Source: Pseudomonadota bacterium
GTDB lineage: Bacteria; Pseudomonadota; Alphaproteobacteria; Rhizobiales; Beijerinckiaceae
Direction: 5' to 3'
NCBI GenBank assembly: GCA_023422485.1
Contig: JAGTAM010000172.1
Span: forward strand, 1 to 21,350
DNA length: 21,350 nucleotides
In this document: one piece after another, positions 7,825 through 13,629 of the stretch
Layout: every line of letters starts with the position of its first letter
Numbering within the stretch: the first letter of the stretch is position 1
The notes under the pieces: generated by a model
Told to the model about the DNA's origin: nothing
Seen by the model: only the letters and a program-made list of their open reading frames with translations
The model's database searches: none
Made by a program: the position numbers and the translations under genes

Positions 7825-8730
7825 TCAGGCGGCGGGCACGCCGCCCAGTTCGACCAGCACGATCTCCGGCGGCACGCCGAGCCGGATGCCCACCCTGCTG
7901 ACACCGAGGCCGCCGGAGACGATCAGGTGGCGCCCCTCCTCGACCACGTGGCCGTAGGCGAAGCGCTGGCCGTAGCGGGAGAGCAGCAGCGGCGAGTAGC
8001 CGAGCACGCGGATCTGGCCGCCATGGGTATGGCCCGACAGCGTGAGCGAGACACGATCCGGCATGTTCACGAAGATGTCGGGCTCGTGCGCCATCAGGAT
8101 CACCGGCGCCGTATCGGTCACCTGCGCGAGCGTCGCCGGAATGTCGGCGAGGCTGCGGCGGCTGCCGATCGGCAGGAACGGCTCCTGGTCTGCCAGGCCG
8201 GCGATCCAGAATGGCCGGCCGCCCTGGACGAGCCGCACCGCATCGTTTTCCAGGACCGGAATACCGCGCGCTTCGAGCAGGCGGCGGACCTCGACCGGTC
8301 CCCTGCCCGCCAGCATCGCCGCGCGGTCGTCCCACCAATCGTGATTGCCGAGGACGGCGTAGGTCCCGAGCGGAGCGCGCAGCCCTTCGGCGAGCCGCGC
8401 GAAATCGGCAAGCGGCACCCGGTGCCACGTCACCTTCCGTCCCGCCGGATAATCGCCGAGCAGGAGGATCAGGTCGGGCGTCAGGGCGTTCGTCGCCGCG
8501 ATGATCTCGGCGACGCGGTCGAGCGGCATGTATGGCTCGCCGACATGGACATCCGCGAGCACGGCGATGCGAAGGCGCAGGTCGGGATTCCAGCCCGGCG
8601 GCGTCAGGCTGTAGCGTGTCAGCGCCAGCCGGAAACGCGGTTCGACGAGGAAGGCGTACGCGCCTCCGGAGCCGAGCGTCAGCACCGACGCGCCGAAACC
8701 GCCCAGAACCTGCCTGCGGGTCGTCAGCAT
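7825..8730 (-). CDS. Metallophosphoesterase with Tat-like signal
   Basis: This 301-residue calcineurin-like phosphoesterase has all metal-binding motifs in order: DVH (Asp60, His62), GDY (Asp93), GNHD (Asn129, His130), MAHEPD (His215) and GHTH (His234, His236). The N-terminus MLTTRRQVLGGFGASVLTLG is a twin-arginine-type signal (Arg5-Arg6), so the enzyme is probably exported folded with its metals. The closest family style is the YaeI-like membrane or periplasmic phosphodiesterases. The frame is open to 8865 but would overlap the upstream small gene. Starts at 8736 and 8730 are both possible; 8730 is preferred because GGCGG sits 7 bases before it. Substrate unknown. Confidence 0.88.
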   Translation of the reverse strand: MLTTRRQVLGGFGASVLTLGSGGAYAFLVEPRFRLALTRYSLTPPGWNPDLRLRIAVLADVHVGEPYMPLDRVAEIIAATNALTPDLILLLGDYPAGRKVTWHRVPLADFARLAEGLRAPLGTYAVLGNHDWWDDRAAMLAGRGPVEVRRLLEARGIPVLENDAVRLVQGGRPFWIAGLADQEPFLPIGSRRSLADIPATLAQVTDTAPVILMAHEPDIFVNMPDRVSLTLSGHTHGGQIRVLGYSPLLLSRYGQRFAYGHVVEEGRHLIVSGGLGVSRVGIRLGVPPEIVLVELGGVPAA

Positions 8731-8773
8731 GCGCATGCCGCCGGAGCCGACGGGGCTGCGGCGGCGCCCAGCC

Positions 8774-8989
8774 TCAGTCGACGGGCTCGTCCTCGTGTAC
8801 GAAGCGGACGGCGTTCCGGGCTTCCGGCTTGGCGCGGGATGCCTTGACGGCGCTGCGACTGACATGGACGGCGGCGGCCAGCGCCGGCAGGGCCACGGGG
8901 CGGAAGCTCTCGCGATCCCCGGCCACGGTCACCGGGGCGGTGCTGCCCGGCTCTGCCGCGAAGGTCGGGGTTCGGCTGGGGGCGTACAT
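8774..8989 (-). CDS. Hypothetical protein, 71 aa
   Basis: This small protein is not recognised. ATG 8989 has a good AGGACAGGA ribosome binding site. The middle (ALPALAAAVHVSRSAVKASR) looks like a helix-turn-helix fragment, and the C-terminus is acidic (FVHEDEPVD). It ends 43 bases before the metallophosphoesterase start on the same strand, so the two may form an operon. Its reality rests on the ribosome binding site and on the way it removes the need for the long N-terminal extension of the next gene. Confidence 0.5.
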   Translation of the reverse strand: MYAPSRTPTFAAEPGSTAPVTVAGDRESFRPVALPALAAAVHVSRSAVKASRAKPEARNAVRFVHEDEPVD

Positions 8990-9324
8990 GGGTCCTGTCC
9001 TGTTTGCGCTTCGGGACGGCCGGTGCGCGGCCGCGTCGAGTGGGTCTCACGCCTCGCTTGTGGGGCGAGGAGGCCCTTTACACACCCTCGTCGTGGCAAG
9101 ATTGCGAAGATGCCGACTTATCCTTGATTCATCCGGTGACATGAACGGAAGCTTAAGGCAGCCGAAATGCCGGACATTCGAGCAAGCCGACAAATCGGGC
9201 ACCGGGCCGCGTCACTTTTCAGTCACGCGTTAGTGCACTGCACTATAGCCCGTCTTGCAATGCCCTCTGTCGATTTACATCCGAAGAGCCGGCGACTTGA
9301 TCCCGGCGCCGAGCGCTCCCGCCC
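8990..9324. other. 335-base gene-free region with inverted repeats
   Basis: No convincing gene is seen on either strand. The stretch 9090-9300 is less GC-rich than its surroundings, as expected for a regulatory region. It contains CGCGT/ACGCG arms (9208-9212 and 9225-9229) and, just beyond, a 15-bp palindrome at 9231-9245. It should carry the promoter of the small gene and metallophosphoesterase, and the 3' end of the aminotransferase transcript, for which no T-rich terminator was found. Confidence 0.5.
9231..9245. promoter_or_regulatory. 15-bp perfect palindrome overlapping a possible -10 box
   Basis: TAGTGCACTGCACTA is a perfect inverted repeat around a central C. It overlaps TATAGT on the minus strand (9247-9242), a possible sigma-70 -10 box for transcription toward the small gene at 8989. 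This arrangement is typical of a repressor operator. No strong -35 was found, and the leader would be about 245 bases. Confidence 0.45.
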
Positions 9325-10716
9325 TCACGCTGCCGGGCCCGGTTGCAGGCCTTCATGGGTGATCCAGGACGCCGTGCGGTCGAGGGCGCGGGTCAGGCGT
9401 TCGAACAGTGTGTCGATCTCGTCCGGTTCGATCACCAGCGGCGGGCAGACGGCGATGCGGTCGCCGGCCAGAAAGCGCACGATCAGTCCCTCATCCTGGG
9501 CGAAGGCGACGCAGCGTGCCGCCACGCCTGCCTTCGGCTCAAATTGGCGTTTCGAGGGCTTGTCGGCCACGATCTCGATGCCGCCGATCAGGCCCATGCC
9601 GCGTGCCTCGCCCACCAGCGGGTGATCGGCCAGCCGCGCCAGGGCCGCCTGGAAGTGCGGGGCCCGCTCGGCGGCGCGCTCGACGATGCGATCGCGCCGG
9701 TAGATGTGGAGTGCGCGGTTGGCGACCGCACAGGCGACCGGATGTCCGGAATAGGTGGTGCCGTGGCCGAAGCCGCCGAGCTTGACGCTCTCGTCCAGCA
9801 TCGCCCGGTAGAGCGGCTCGTCGATGCTGATGCCGCCGAGAGGCAGGTAGCCGGAGGTCAGCGCCTTGGCGAAGGACAGGGTGTGCGGGCGCATTCCGAG
9901 GGCCTCGCCGCCGAACCACGTGCCGAGGCGGCCGAAGCCGCAGATCACTTCGTCGGCGACGAGGCGCACGTCGTAGCGATCGAGCACCGTCTGGATCGCC
10001 GGGAAGTAGCCGGCGGGCGGCACGATGGCGCCGCCCGCGCCCATCACCGGCTCGGCGAAGAAGGCAGCGACGGTATCCGGGTCCTCGGCAAGGATCTGCG
10101 CCTCGAGTTCCGCGGCGAGGCGCTGCGAATAGGCTTCCTCGGTCTCGCCGGCCTCGGCGCCGCGGTAATGGTGCGGGCAGGCCGTGTGCAGAAAGCCGGT
10201 GATCGGCAGGTCCCAGTCGGCGTGGTTGGCGGGAAGGCCGGTGAGCGAGGCGGTGGCGACGGTGACGCCATGATAGCCCTTCCTGCGGGCGATGATCTTC
10301 TTCTTGCGCGGGCGCCCGAGCGCGTTGTTCATGTACCAGAGCAACTTGACCTGCGCGTCGTTGGCCTCCGAGCCCGACGAGGTGAAGAAGATCTTCGAGG
10401 TCGGAACCGGCATCAGCTCCTTGAGCGTCTCGGCCAGCTCGATCGCCGGATCGTGGCTGCGGCCTGAGAACAGATGCGCGAAGGGCAGCCGGCCCATCTG
10501 CTCGGCGGCGGCCTCGACAAGTTCCTCGTTGCCGTAGCCGAGGGCCGTGCACCACAGCCCGGCCATGCCTTCGAGGTAGGGGCGCCCGTCGGTGTCGTAG
10601 ACCCAGACGCCGTGACCCCGTTCCAGCACCAGGGGACCGGTCTCGCGGAAGGTCGAGAGGTTGGTGTAGGGATGGATCAGGGTCTCGACGTCGCGGGCGG
10701 CGATGTTCGACAGCAT
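9325..10716 (-). CDS. Class III PLP-dependent aminotransferase
   Basis: The 463-residue protein is a fold-type I, class III (omega) aminotransferase. The PLP lysine is Lys284 in SFAKALTSGYLPLGG. The PLP-ring aspartate is Asp255 in VADEVICGFGRLG. The phosphate-binding SSGSEAND loop is at 113-120 and GYHG at 147-150. The overall style (start with IHPYTNLSTF; GLWCTALGYG) matches the putrescine or omega-amino acid:pyruvate aminotransferase branch often annotated as aspartate aminotransferase family. Such enzymes move an amino group from a polyamine or beta-amino acid to pyruvate. The exact donor is not decidable. The ribosome binding site is weak, and TACGG-CAG-CCGTA (10719-10731) lies immediately before the ATG. 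It is divergent from the CxxCxxCC gene. Confidence 0.92.
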   Translation of the reverse strand: MLSNIAARDVETLIHPYTNLSTFRETGPLVLERGHGVWVYDTDGRPYLEGMAGLWCTALGYGNEELVEAAAEQMGRLPFAHLFSGRSHDPAIELAETLKELMPVPTSKIFFTSSGSEANDAQVKLLWYMNNALGRPRKKKIIARRKGYHGVTVATASLTGLPANHADWDLPITGFLHTACPHHYRGAEAGETEEAYSQRLAAELEAQILAEDPDTVAAFFAEPVMGAGGAIVPPAGYFPAIQTVLDRYDVRLVADEVICGFGRLGTWFGGEALGMRPHTLSFAKALTSGYLPLGGISIDEPLYRAMLDESVKLGGFGHGTTYSGHPVACAVANRALHIYRRDRIVERAAERAPHFQAALARLADHPLVGEARGMGLIGGIEIVADKPSKRQFEPKAGVAARCVAFAQDEGLIVRFLAGDRIAVCPPLVIEPDEIDTLFERLTRALDRTASWITHEGLQPGPAA

Positions 10717-10837
10717 GATACGGCAGCCGTAAAGACTACGCCGACAGGATGCGCCGGCAGCGTCGCCACACTAACGGCCGCAATCTCCCTCAGGAAGGCG
10801 CCGTCCGCTTTCCACGAAGACGCAACGACCGCTCGTG

Positions 10838-11377
10838 ATGCTCGATCCGGCCACCTTCGTCGCCGCACCCGCTCCGGGCCGCGCCTGCGGTCCCTGCACG
10901 CTCTGCTGCAAGGTCTACAACGTGCCCGCGGTCGAGAGTCCGGCGGGACGGTGGTGCCGGCATGTCCGCACGGGCGGCGGATGCGGCATCCATGCGGAGC
11001 GGCCCGGCCATTGCCGGGCCTTCCACTGCCTCTGGATGACGGAAGCCTGGATCGGGCCCGAGTGGCGGCCGGATCGGGCCAAGATGGTGCTCAGCCTCGA
11101 CCCGGTGACACGGTTCCTGAACGTGCAGGTCGATCCGGGCCAGGCCGGGGCGTGGAAGCGCGCGCCCTATCATGACCAGTTGCGTCGCTGGGCGGCGGCC
11201 TCGCTGCCGCAGCGGCGCTACGTGCTCGTCCACGTGAACGCGCTGACGACGGTCGTCTTGCCCGATCGGGACGTGCCGCTGGGCACCTTCGCGCTGGGTG
11301 ACCGGCTCGTGGCGCGCGAGCGGATGGGACCAGCGGGACCGACCGCGGACGTGGAGAAGATCTCGCAGCCGGTCTGA
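10838..11377 (+). CDS. CxxCxxCC zinc/iron-chelating-type protein
   Basis: The 179-residue protein has a Cys-rich N-terminal half: C17-x2-C20-x2-C23-C24, then C40, C49 (GGGCGIHAERPGHC), C59 and C64. This order of cysteines is typical of the YkgJ-like zinc/iron-chelating domain family, in which the cysteines hold a metal ion or Fe-S cluster. The C-terminal half is a plain alpha/beta region (HVNALTTVVLPD). No signal peptide is seen. GTG 10835 directly before ATG 10838 would add one residue; the ribosome binding site is weak for both. It converges with the next minus-strand gene over a 21-base gap. The biological role of the family is not established. Confidence 0.8.
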   Translation: MLDPATFVAAPAPGRACGPCTLCCKVYNVPAVESPAGRWCRHVRTGGGCGIHAERPGHCRAFHCLWMTEAWIGPEWRPDRAKMVLSLDPVTRFLNVQVDPGQAGAWKRAPYHDQLRRWAAASLPQRRYVLVHVNALTTVVLPDRDVPLGTFALGDRLVARERMGPAGPTADVEKISQPV

Positions 11378-11381
11378 TTCC

Positions 11382-11397
11382 CGATCCGCCTGGATCG
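11382..11397. other. Hairpin between convergent genes
   Basis: CGATCC-GCCT-GGATCG fits exactly in the 21-base gap between two convergent stop codons. It could end or protect both transcripts, although no T-tract follows on either strand. Confidence 0.3.
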
Positions 11398-11398
11398 A

Positions 11399-11761
11399 TC
11401 AGGTCATGCAGCGGCCCGGTACCATGCGGCGCGCCTCGGGCCCGACGAGGGAGCTGAGCGGGGTCTCGCAGCCTTCTTTCGTCAGGCGGCGGGGCTTGGG
11501 CGGAAGCTCCTCCTGCGCCGAGCGGGTCGGCATCGTCTCCGTGCGCGTCGACGGACGCGGCGCCGTCGCGACATGGATCGGGTAGAGGGCCGTGGAGTAG
11601 GGGCGCATGCCCGGCAGGGGCGTTGCGGGCGTCTCGTAGGCGACGCGCGGAGCGGTCGGAGCGCCCATCGCATCGGCCTCCTGCCGCACGACCGGCAGCA
11701 GAATCAGCGTCAGGATCGCAGCGGGAACACTCACACCGAGGACGAAGCCGGTCCGAAGCAT
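11399..11761 (-). CDS. Small membrane-anchored protein, predicted EcfG regulon
   Basis: The 120-residue protein starts with a hydrophobic segment (residues 5-24, RTGFVLGVSVPAAILTLILL) that is either an uncleaved anchor or a signal peptide. A proline-rich, low-complexity tail with two cysteines (GCETP, GRCMT) follows. No family was recognised. ATG 11761 has GGAGA about 9 bases upstream. A perfect EcfG-type promoter lies at 11827-11802 on the same strand, giving a short leader of about 35 bases. This places the gene in the general stress response next to phyR. The tail should face the periplasm if the segment is N-in. Function unknown. Confidence 0.75.
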   Translation of the reverse strand: MLRTGFVLGVSVPAAILTLILLPVVRQEADAMGAPTAPRVAYETPATPLPGMRPYSTALYPIHVATAPRPSTRTETMPTRSAQEELPPKPRRLTKEGCETPLSSLVGPEARRMVPGRCMT

Positions 11762-11790
11762 CTTTGCGATCTCCGATGGGAGCTTGACAG

Positions 11791-11804
11791 GTTGTTATCA
11801 CAAC
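11791..11804. promoter_or_regulatory. Inverted repeat overlapping EcfG -10 box
   Basis: GTTGT-TATC-ACAAC forms 5-bp arms around a 4-base centre. The right arm overlaps the -10 CGTT of the minus-strand EcfG promoter, and the repeat lies 30 bases before ATG 11761. It resembles a LacI/GalR- or TetR-style half-site pair and might allow extra repression. No regulator is assigned. Confidence 0.3.
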
Positions 11805-11827
11805 GCTGCTTTCGGATCTCCGGTTCC
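11802..11827 (-). promoter_or_regulatory. EcfG-type promoter of small membrane protein gene
   Basis: On the minus strand GGAAC (11827-11823), 17 bases, then CGTT (11805-11802). This is a perfect match to the alphaproteobacterial general-stress sigma factor consensus. Transcription would start near 11795, about 35 bases before ATG 11761. Confidence 0.75.
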
Positions 11828-11969
11828 TTCACTGTCCCGCTTCGGATCAAGTCAGTATTCTAGCCTCAGCCGGCGATGTCGCCGCCGCGCTAGCCCCAGG
11901 AGCCGAATCGCTGCGATCGTGGCAAAAACGCATCTGTGGATGAAAAATCGACGTTCTGGTGTGGCTTCC

Positions 11970-11994
11970 GGAACTCAGCCGGCCGACATTCGTT
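11970..11994 (+). promoter_or_regulatory. EcfG-type promoter of candidate small RNA
   Basis: GGAAC (11970-11974), 16 bases, CGTT (11991-11994) on the plus strand is a perfect EcfG consensus. No protein gene follows; an intrinsic terminator ends about 90 bases later. This is the main evidence for a stress-induced small RNA. Confidence 0.75.
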
Positions 11995-11999
11995 GATGA

Positions 12000-12091
12000 A
12001 GCACCCGGCCACCTGGTCCTCCCCGCATTCCCCTTGTGCATCGGCCGGAACCTCTTCACGGGTCGGACAATGGTCCGGCCCGTTTTTTCTT
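12000..12091 (+). ncRNA. Candidate EcfG-dependent small RNA, GsrN-like
   Basis: A transcript of about 90 nt is predicted between the EcfG promoter (11970-11994) and the T-tract ending at 12091. Near its 5' end CCGGCC (12005-12010) pairs with GGCCGG (12043-12048). The 32-base loop carries two C-rich stretches, CCTCCCC (12018-12024) and TTCCCCTT (12028-12035), both complementary to Shine-Dalgarno sequences. The 3' end is a strong terminator hairpin. Caulobacter GsrN has the same plan: EcfG-class promoter, C-rich 5' loop that pairs with mRNA leaders, intrinsic terminator, and often a location near the phyR-nepR locus. Homology to GsrN is inferred from design and place, not from alignment. The start site is inferred from the -10 box. 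Short reading frames inside lack ribosome binding sites. Confidence 0.6.
12059..12091 (+). terminator. Strong intrinsic terminator of candidate small RNA
   Basis: CGGGTCGGAC and GTCCGGCCCG pair over 10 bp (one G-U) around an AATG loop, followed by six T, C and two T. No protein gene on this strand ends nearby, so it belongs to the small RNA. Confidence 0.85.
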
Positions 12092-12094
12092 GCC

Positions 12095-12199
12095 CTAGGG
12101 CATCGGCCCGAAAGGTGGGAACCGGCTTTCGGAAAAAGCCGATGCGGCACAAGAACCTGGAGCATCATGCTGGATCCGATATCCAGCACGATGCTCTAG
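12095..12199. repeat. RIME-like double-palindrome intergenic repeat, about 105 bp
   Basis: There are two stem-loops in a row. The first (12100-12145) pairs GCATCGGC with GCCGATGC and, inside, CCGAAAG with CTTTCGG around the loop GTGGGAACCGG. The second (12160-12196) pairs GAGCATC-A-TGCTGGAT with ATCCAGCA-C-GATGCTC. The CCGAAAGGTGGGAACCGGCT core is the hallmark of short palindromic repeats scattered in Rhizobiales genomes (RIME in Sinorhizobium, Bru-RS in Brucella). CTAG stands at each end (12095-12098 and 12196-12199), as a target duplication or preferred site would. It probably moves as a non-autonomous element. On RNA it could stabilise or end transcripts. Confidence 0.75.
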
Positions 12200-12295
12200 T
12201 CCTTCGCTTCGGACCCCCAAGTGGTCTCGCGACCTGCGGCTGGGATGGAGTGATGATCGCCGCGCGAGCCTGACGTGCCGCCAAGAACAGCTGCC

Positions 12296-12327
12296 AAGAA
12301 AAAAGGCGCCGACCTTGCGGCCAGCGC
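12296..12327 (-). terminator. Intrinsic terminator of phyR
   Basis: On the minus strand GGCGCTGGCC pairs with GGTCGGCGCC (two G-U) around a GCAA tetraloop, followed by five T, C and two T. It lies 25-57 bases after the phyR stop at 12353. Confidence 0.88.
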
Positions 12328-12352
12328 CCTTTCGAGAGCGTCGGAGTTCAGC

Positions 12353-13156
12353 TCAGGCGTTGTGCGCCTCGCGGCGGCGCGCGCTCTGCTGGAAGAACAG
12401 CGCCTGACTGATCACTGCCGAGACGTTGGCAGGCTGGAACGGCTTGGCGATGAGGAAGGCCGGCTCCGGCCGCTCGCCGGTGAGGAAGCGCTCAGGATAG
12501 GCGGTGATGAAGATTACCGGCACCTCGAAGGTCTTCAGCAGATCGTTGACCGCATCCAGGCCCGACGAACCGTCGGCGAGCTGGATGTCGGCGAGGATCA
12601 GGCCGGGGCGCTTGTTCTCGGAGGCGATCTTCACCGCCTCGCTCCGGGTGCGCGCCACGCCGATGACGTTGTGGCCGAGTCCCTCCACCAGGGCTTCGAG
12701 ATCCATGGCGATGAGCGGCTCGTCCTCGATGATCAGGATCTCGGTCGCCATGTCGGCAGCGAGTTCGCGGCCCGCCTCGTCCACCAGATCGCGCACCTTG
12801 TTCACATCCACATCGAGGATCACGCCCGCATCTTCCTCGGAGAAGCCTTCGAGGCACGAGAGCAGGAAGGCTTGGCGCGGGAGCGGCGTGATCTGGCCGA
12901 GCCGGACTTCGGCCGGCAAATCGTGCTGCACCTGATCGCTGTGGCCGTTGACGGAGAGCGAATTCCAGATCCGCGTGAAGACGCGGAAGAGGTCGGCCTT
13001 GACGTTCGTGCTGCGACCCAGGGTCTCAGGCTCGTTGACCAGCGTCTCGAGTGTTGCGGCGACGTAGGCGTCACCGGCCACCTGGCTGCCCGTGAGCGCG
13101 CGCGCATAACGGCGCAGGTACGGAAGGTGCTGCACGACCAGTTGTGCTGTCGACAT
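12353..13156 (-). CDS. phyR: General stress response regulator PhyR
   Basis: The 267-residue protein combines an EcfG-like sigma-factor mimic (sigma2-like about 7-66, sigma4-like about 80-133) with a C-terminal receiver domain (about 138-262). The receiver has the acidic pocket Glu144/Asp145, phospho-acceptor Asp190 (LILADIQLADG), Thr218 and Lys238 (AKPF). Phosphorylated PhyR binds the anti-sigma factor NepR and so frees EcfG; it does not itself bind DNA. The length and Asp190 agree with the well-studied Methylobacterium extorquens protein. ATG 13156 has AGGGGA 6 bases upstream. Its promoter matches the EcfG consensus, indicating positive feedback. nepR is divergent. No partner histidine kinase gene is in the window. 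Confidence 0.98.
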   Translation of the reverse strand: MSTAQLVVQHLPYLRRYARALTGSQVAGDAYVAATLETLVNEPETLGRSTNVKADLFRVFTRIWNSLSVNGHSDQVQHDLPAEVRLGQITPLPRQAFLLSCLEGFSEEDAGVILDVDVNKVRDLVDEAGRELAADMATEILIIEDEPLIAMDLEALVEGLGHNVIGVARTRSEAVKIASENKRPGLILADIQLADGSSGLDAVNDLLKTFEVPVIFITAYPERFLTGERPEPAFLIAKPFQPANVSAVISQALFFQQSARRREAHNA

Positions 13157-13200
13157 GAGTTCCCCTGAGCCTCTTCGCTCTTCGTTATCGATGCGCCCCT

Positions 13201-13225
13201 AACGCGGGGGCTCGACGTCCGTTCC
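13201..13225 (-). promoter_or_regulatory. EcfG-type promoter of phyR
   Basis: On the minus strand GGAAC (13225-13221), 16 bases, CGTT (13204-13201): a perfect consensus. The start site would be near 13195, about 39 bases before the phyR ATG. Confidence 0.85.
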
Positions 13226-13235
13226 TGACCCATGC

Positions 13236-13260
13236 GGAACCCTGGCCGCATGGCCGCGTT
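13236..13260 (+). promoter_or_regulatory. EcfG-type promoter of nepR
   Basis: GGAAC (13236-13240), 16 bases, CGTT (13257-13260): a perfect consensus, back to back with the phyR promoter. The two GGAAC boxes are only 10 bp apart. The start site would be near 13267, leaving a leader of about 68 bases. Confidence 0.85.
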
Positions 13261-13272
13261 GCTGCAGCAGCC

Positions 13273-13338
13273 ATGACTCATGTCAAGCTGCAAGACAATC
13301 GCAGCGGATGTGGCGGCAAGGGGATCTTGAAAGCATGA
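13273..13338 (+). CDS. Possible 21-codon leader ORF overlapping nepR start
   Basis: A short frame starts MTHVKLQDNRSG and ends ILKA; its TGA (13336-13338) overlaps the nepR ATG as ATGA. It would lie wholly within the predicted nepR leader. There is no good ribosome binding site before it, so translation is doubtful. If translated, it would couple to nepR. Confidence 0.25.
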   Translation: MTHVKLQDNRSGCGGKGILKA

Positions 13339-13556
13339 ACGAGGACGAGCCGGCCGGCACGTTCCCATCCGGGGACCGGCCCACTCGGGTGCGTGGCGAA
13401 AACGGTTTGAATGACCAGACGCAGCGTCGCATCGGAAACCATCTGCGCGCGCTTTACGATTCCGTCGTGCAGCAGCCAATCCCCGACCAATTCCGTGATC
13501 TGATTGCGCGGCTTGAGGATAATGGGCCGAAATCGGGGGAACCGAGTGGTCCCTGA
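13335..13556 (+). CDS. nepR: Anti-sigma factor NepR
   Basis: This small 73-residue protein keeps EcfG inactive until phosphorylated PhyR captures it. The conserved NepR core is present: helix 1 about residues 27-46 (DQTQRRIGNHLRALYDSVVQ), the short PIP link (48-50) and helix 2 about 51-61 (DQFRDLIARLE). Disordered acidic and Pro/Gly tails flank the core, as usual in the family. A GTG at 13308 in frame would add 9 residues. ATG 13335 is preferred because AAGGGGA lies about 10 bases upstream and the GTG has none. It is divergent from phyR and carries its own EcfG promoter and a terminator at 13586. The sigma factor gene itself is not adjacent. Confidence 0.95.
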   Translation: MNEDEPAGTFPSGDRPTRVRGENGLNDQTQRRIGNHLRALYDSVVQQPIPDQFRDLIARLEDNGPKSGEPSGP

Positions 13557-13585
13557 CGCTGTCTCGCGATGCTCGTCGAACGGTT

Positions 13586-13617
13586 CGAGCCGCACCCGGG
13601 ATCGGGGCGGCTCGTTT
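13586..13617 (+). terminator. Intrinsic terminator of nepR
   Basis: CGAGCCGC pairs with GCGGCTCG (8 bp), with an inner CCCG/CGGG pair, then TTTG. It lies 29 bases after the nepR stop and 13 bases from the convergent DUF1328 stop, so the stem may serve both transcripts. Confidence 0.7.
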
Positions 13618-13629
13618 GTCAGGTGATGA

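Larger units (their letters stand above)
11762..12352. other. 591-base gene-free region: two EcfG promoters, sRNA, repeat, terminator
   Basis: No protein gene is supported here. In order it holds: the minus-strand EcfG promoter of the membrane protein (11802-11827); a plus-strand EcfG promoter (11970-11994) with a candidate small RNA and intrinsic terminator (about 12000-12091); a RIME-like palindromic repeat bounded by CTAG (12095-12199); and the phyR terminator on the minus strand (12296-12327). The stretches 11830-11965 and 12200-12293 show nothing further that I can name. Confidence 0.7.

Noticed and set aside
7813..8847. Plus-strand frame (344 codons) opposite the metallophosphoesterase
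   Set aside because: All five metal-binding motifs are on the other strand; this one is a shadow.
9141..9233. 30-codon ATG frame on the plus strand in the gap before the 15-bp palindrome
   Set aside because: No ribosome binding site, no promoter and no terminator nearby.
9343..10467. Plus-strand frame (374 codons) opposite the aminotransferase
   Set aside because: The PLP-binding motifs are on the minus strand; the frame is a GC-driven shadow.
11936..12199. 87-codon frame across the sRNA, its terminator and the palindromic repeat
   Set aside because: It starts upstream of the EcfG start site, runs through a strong terminator and a mobile repeat, and has no ribosome binding site.
12275..13168. 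Plus-strand frame (297 codons) opposite phyR
   Set aside because: PhyR is unmistakable on the minus strand, and this frame starts inside the phyR terminator region.
13361..13370. GTTCC within nepR with an AACG upstream on the same strand, as a minus-strand EcfG promoter
   Set aside because: Spacing is 19 bases, outside the accepted 16-17, and it lies inside a coding region.
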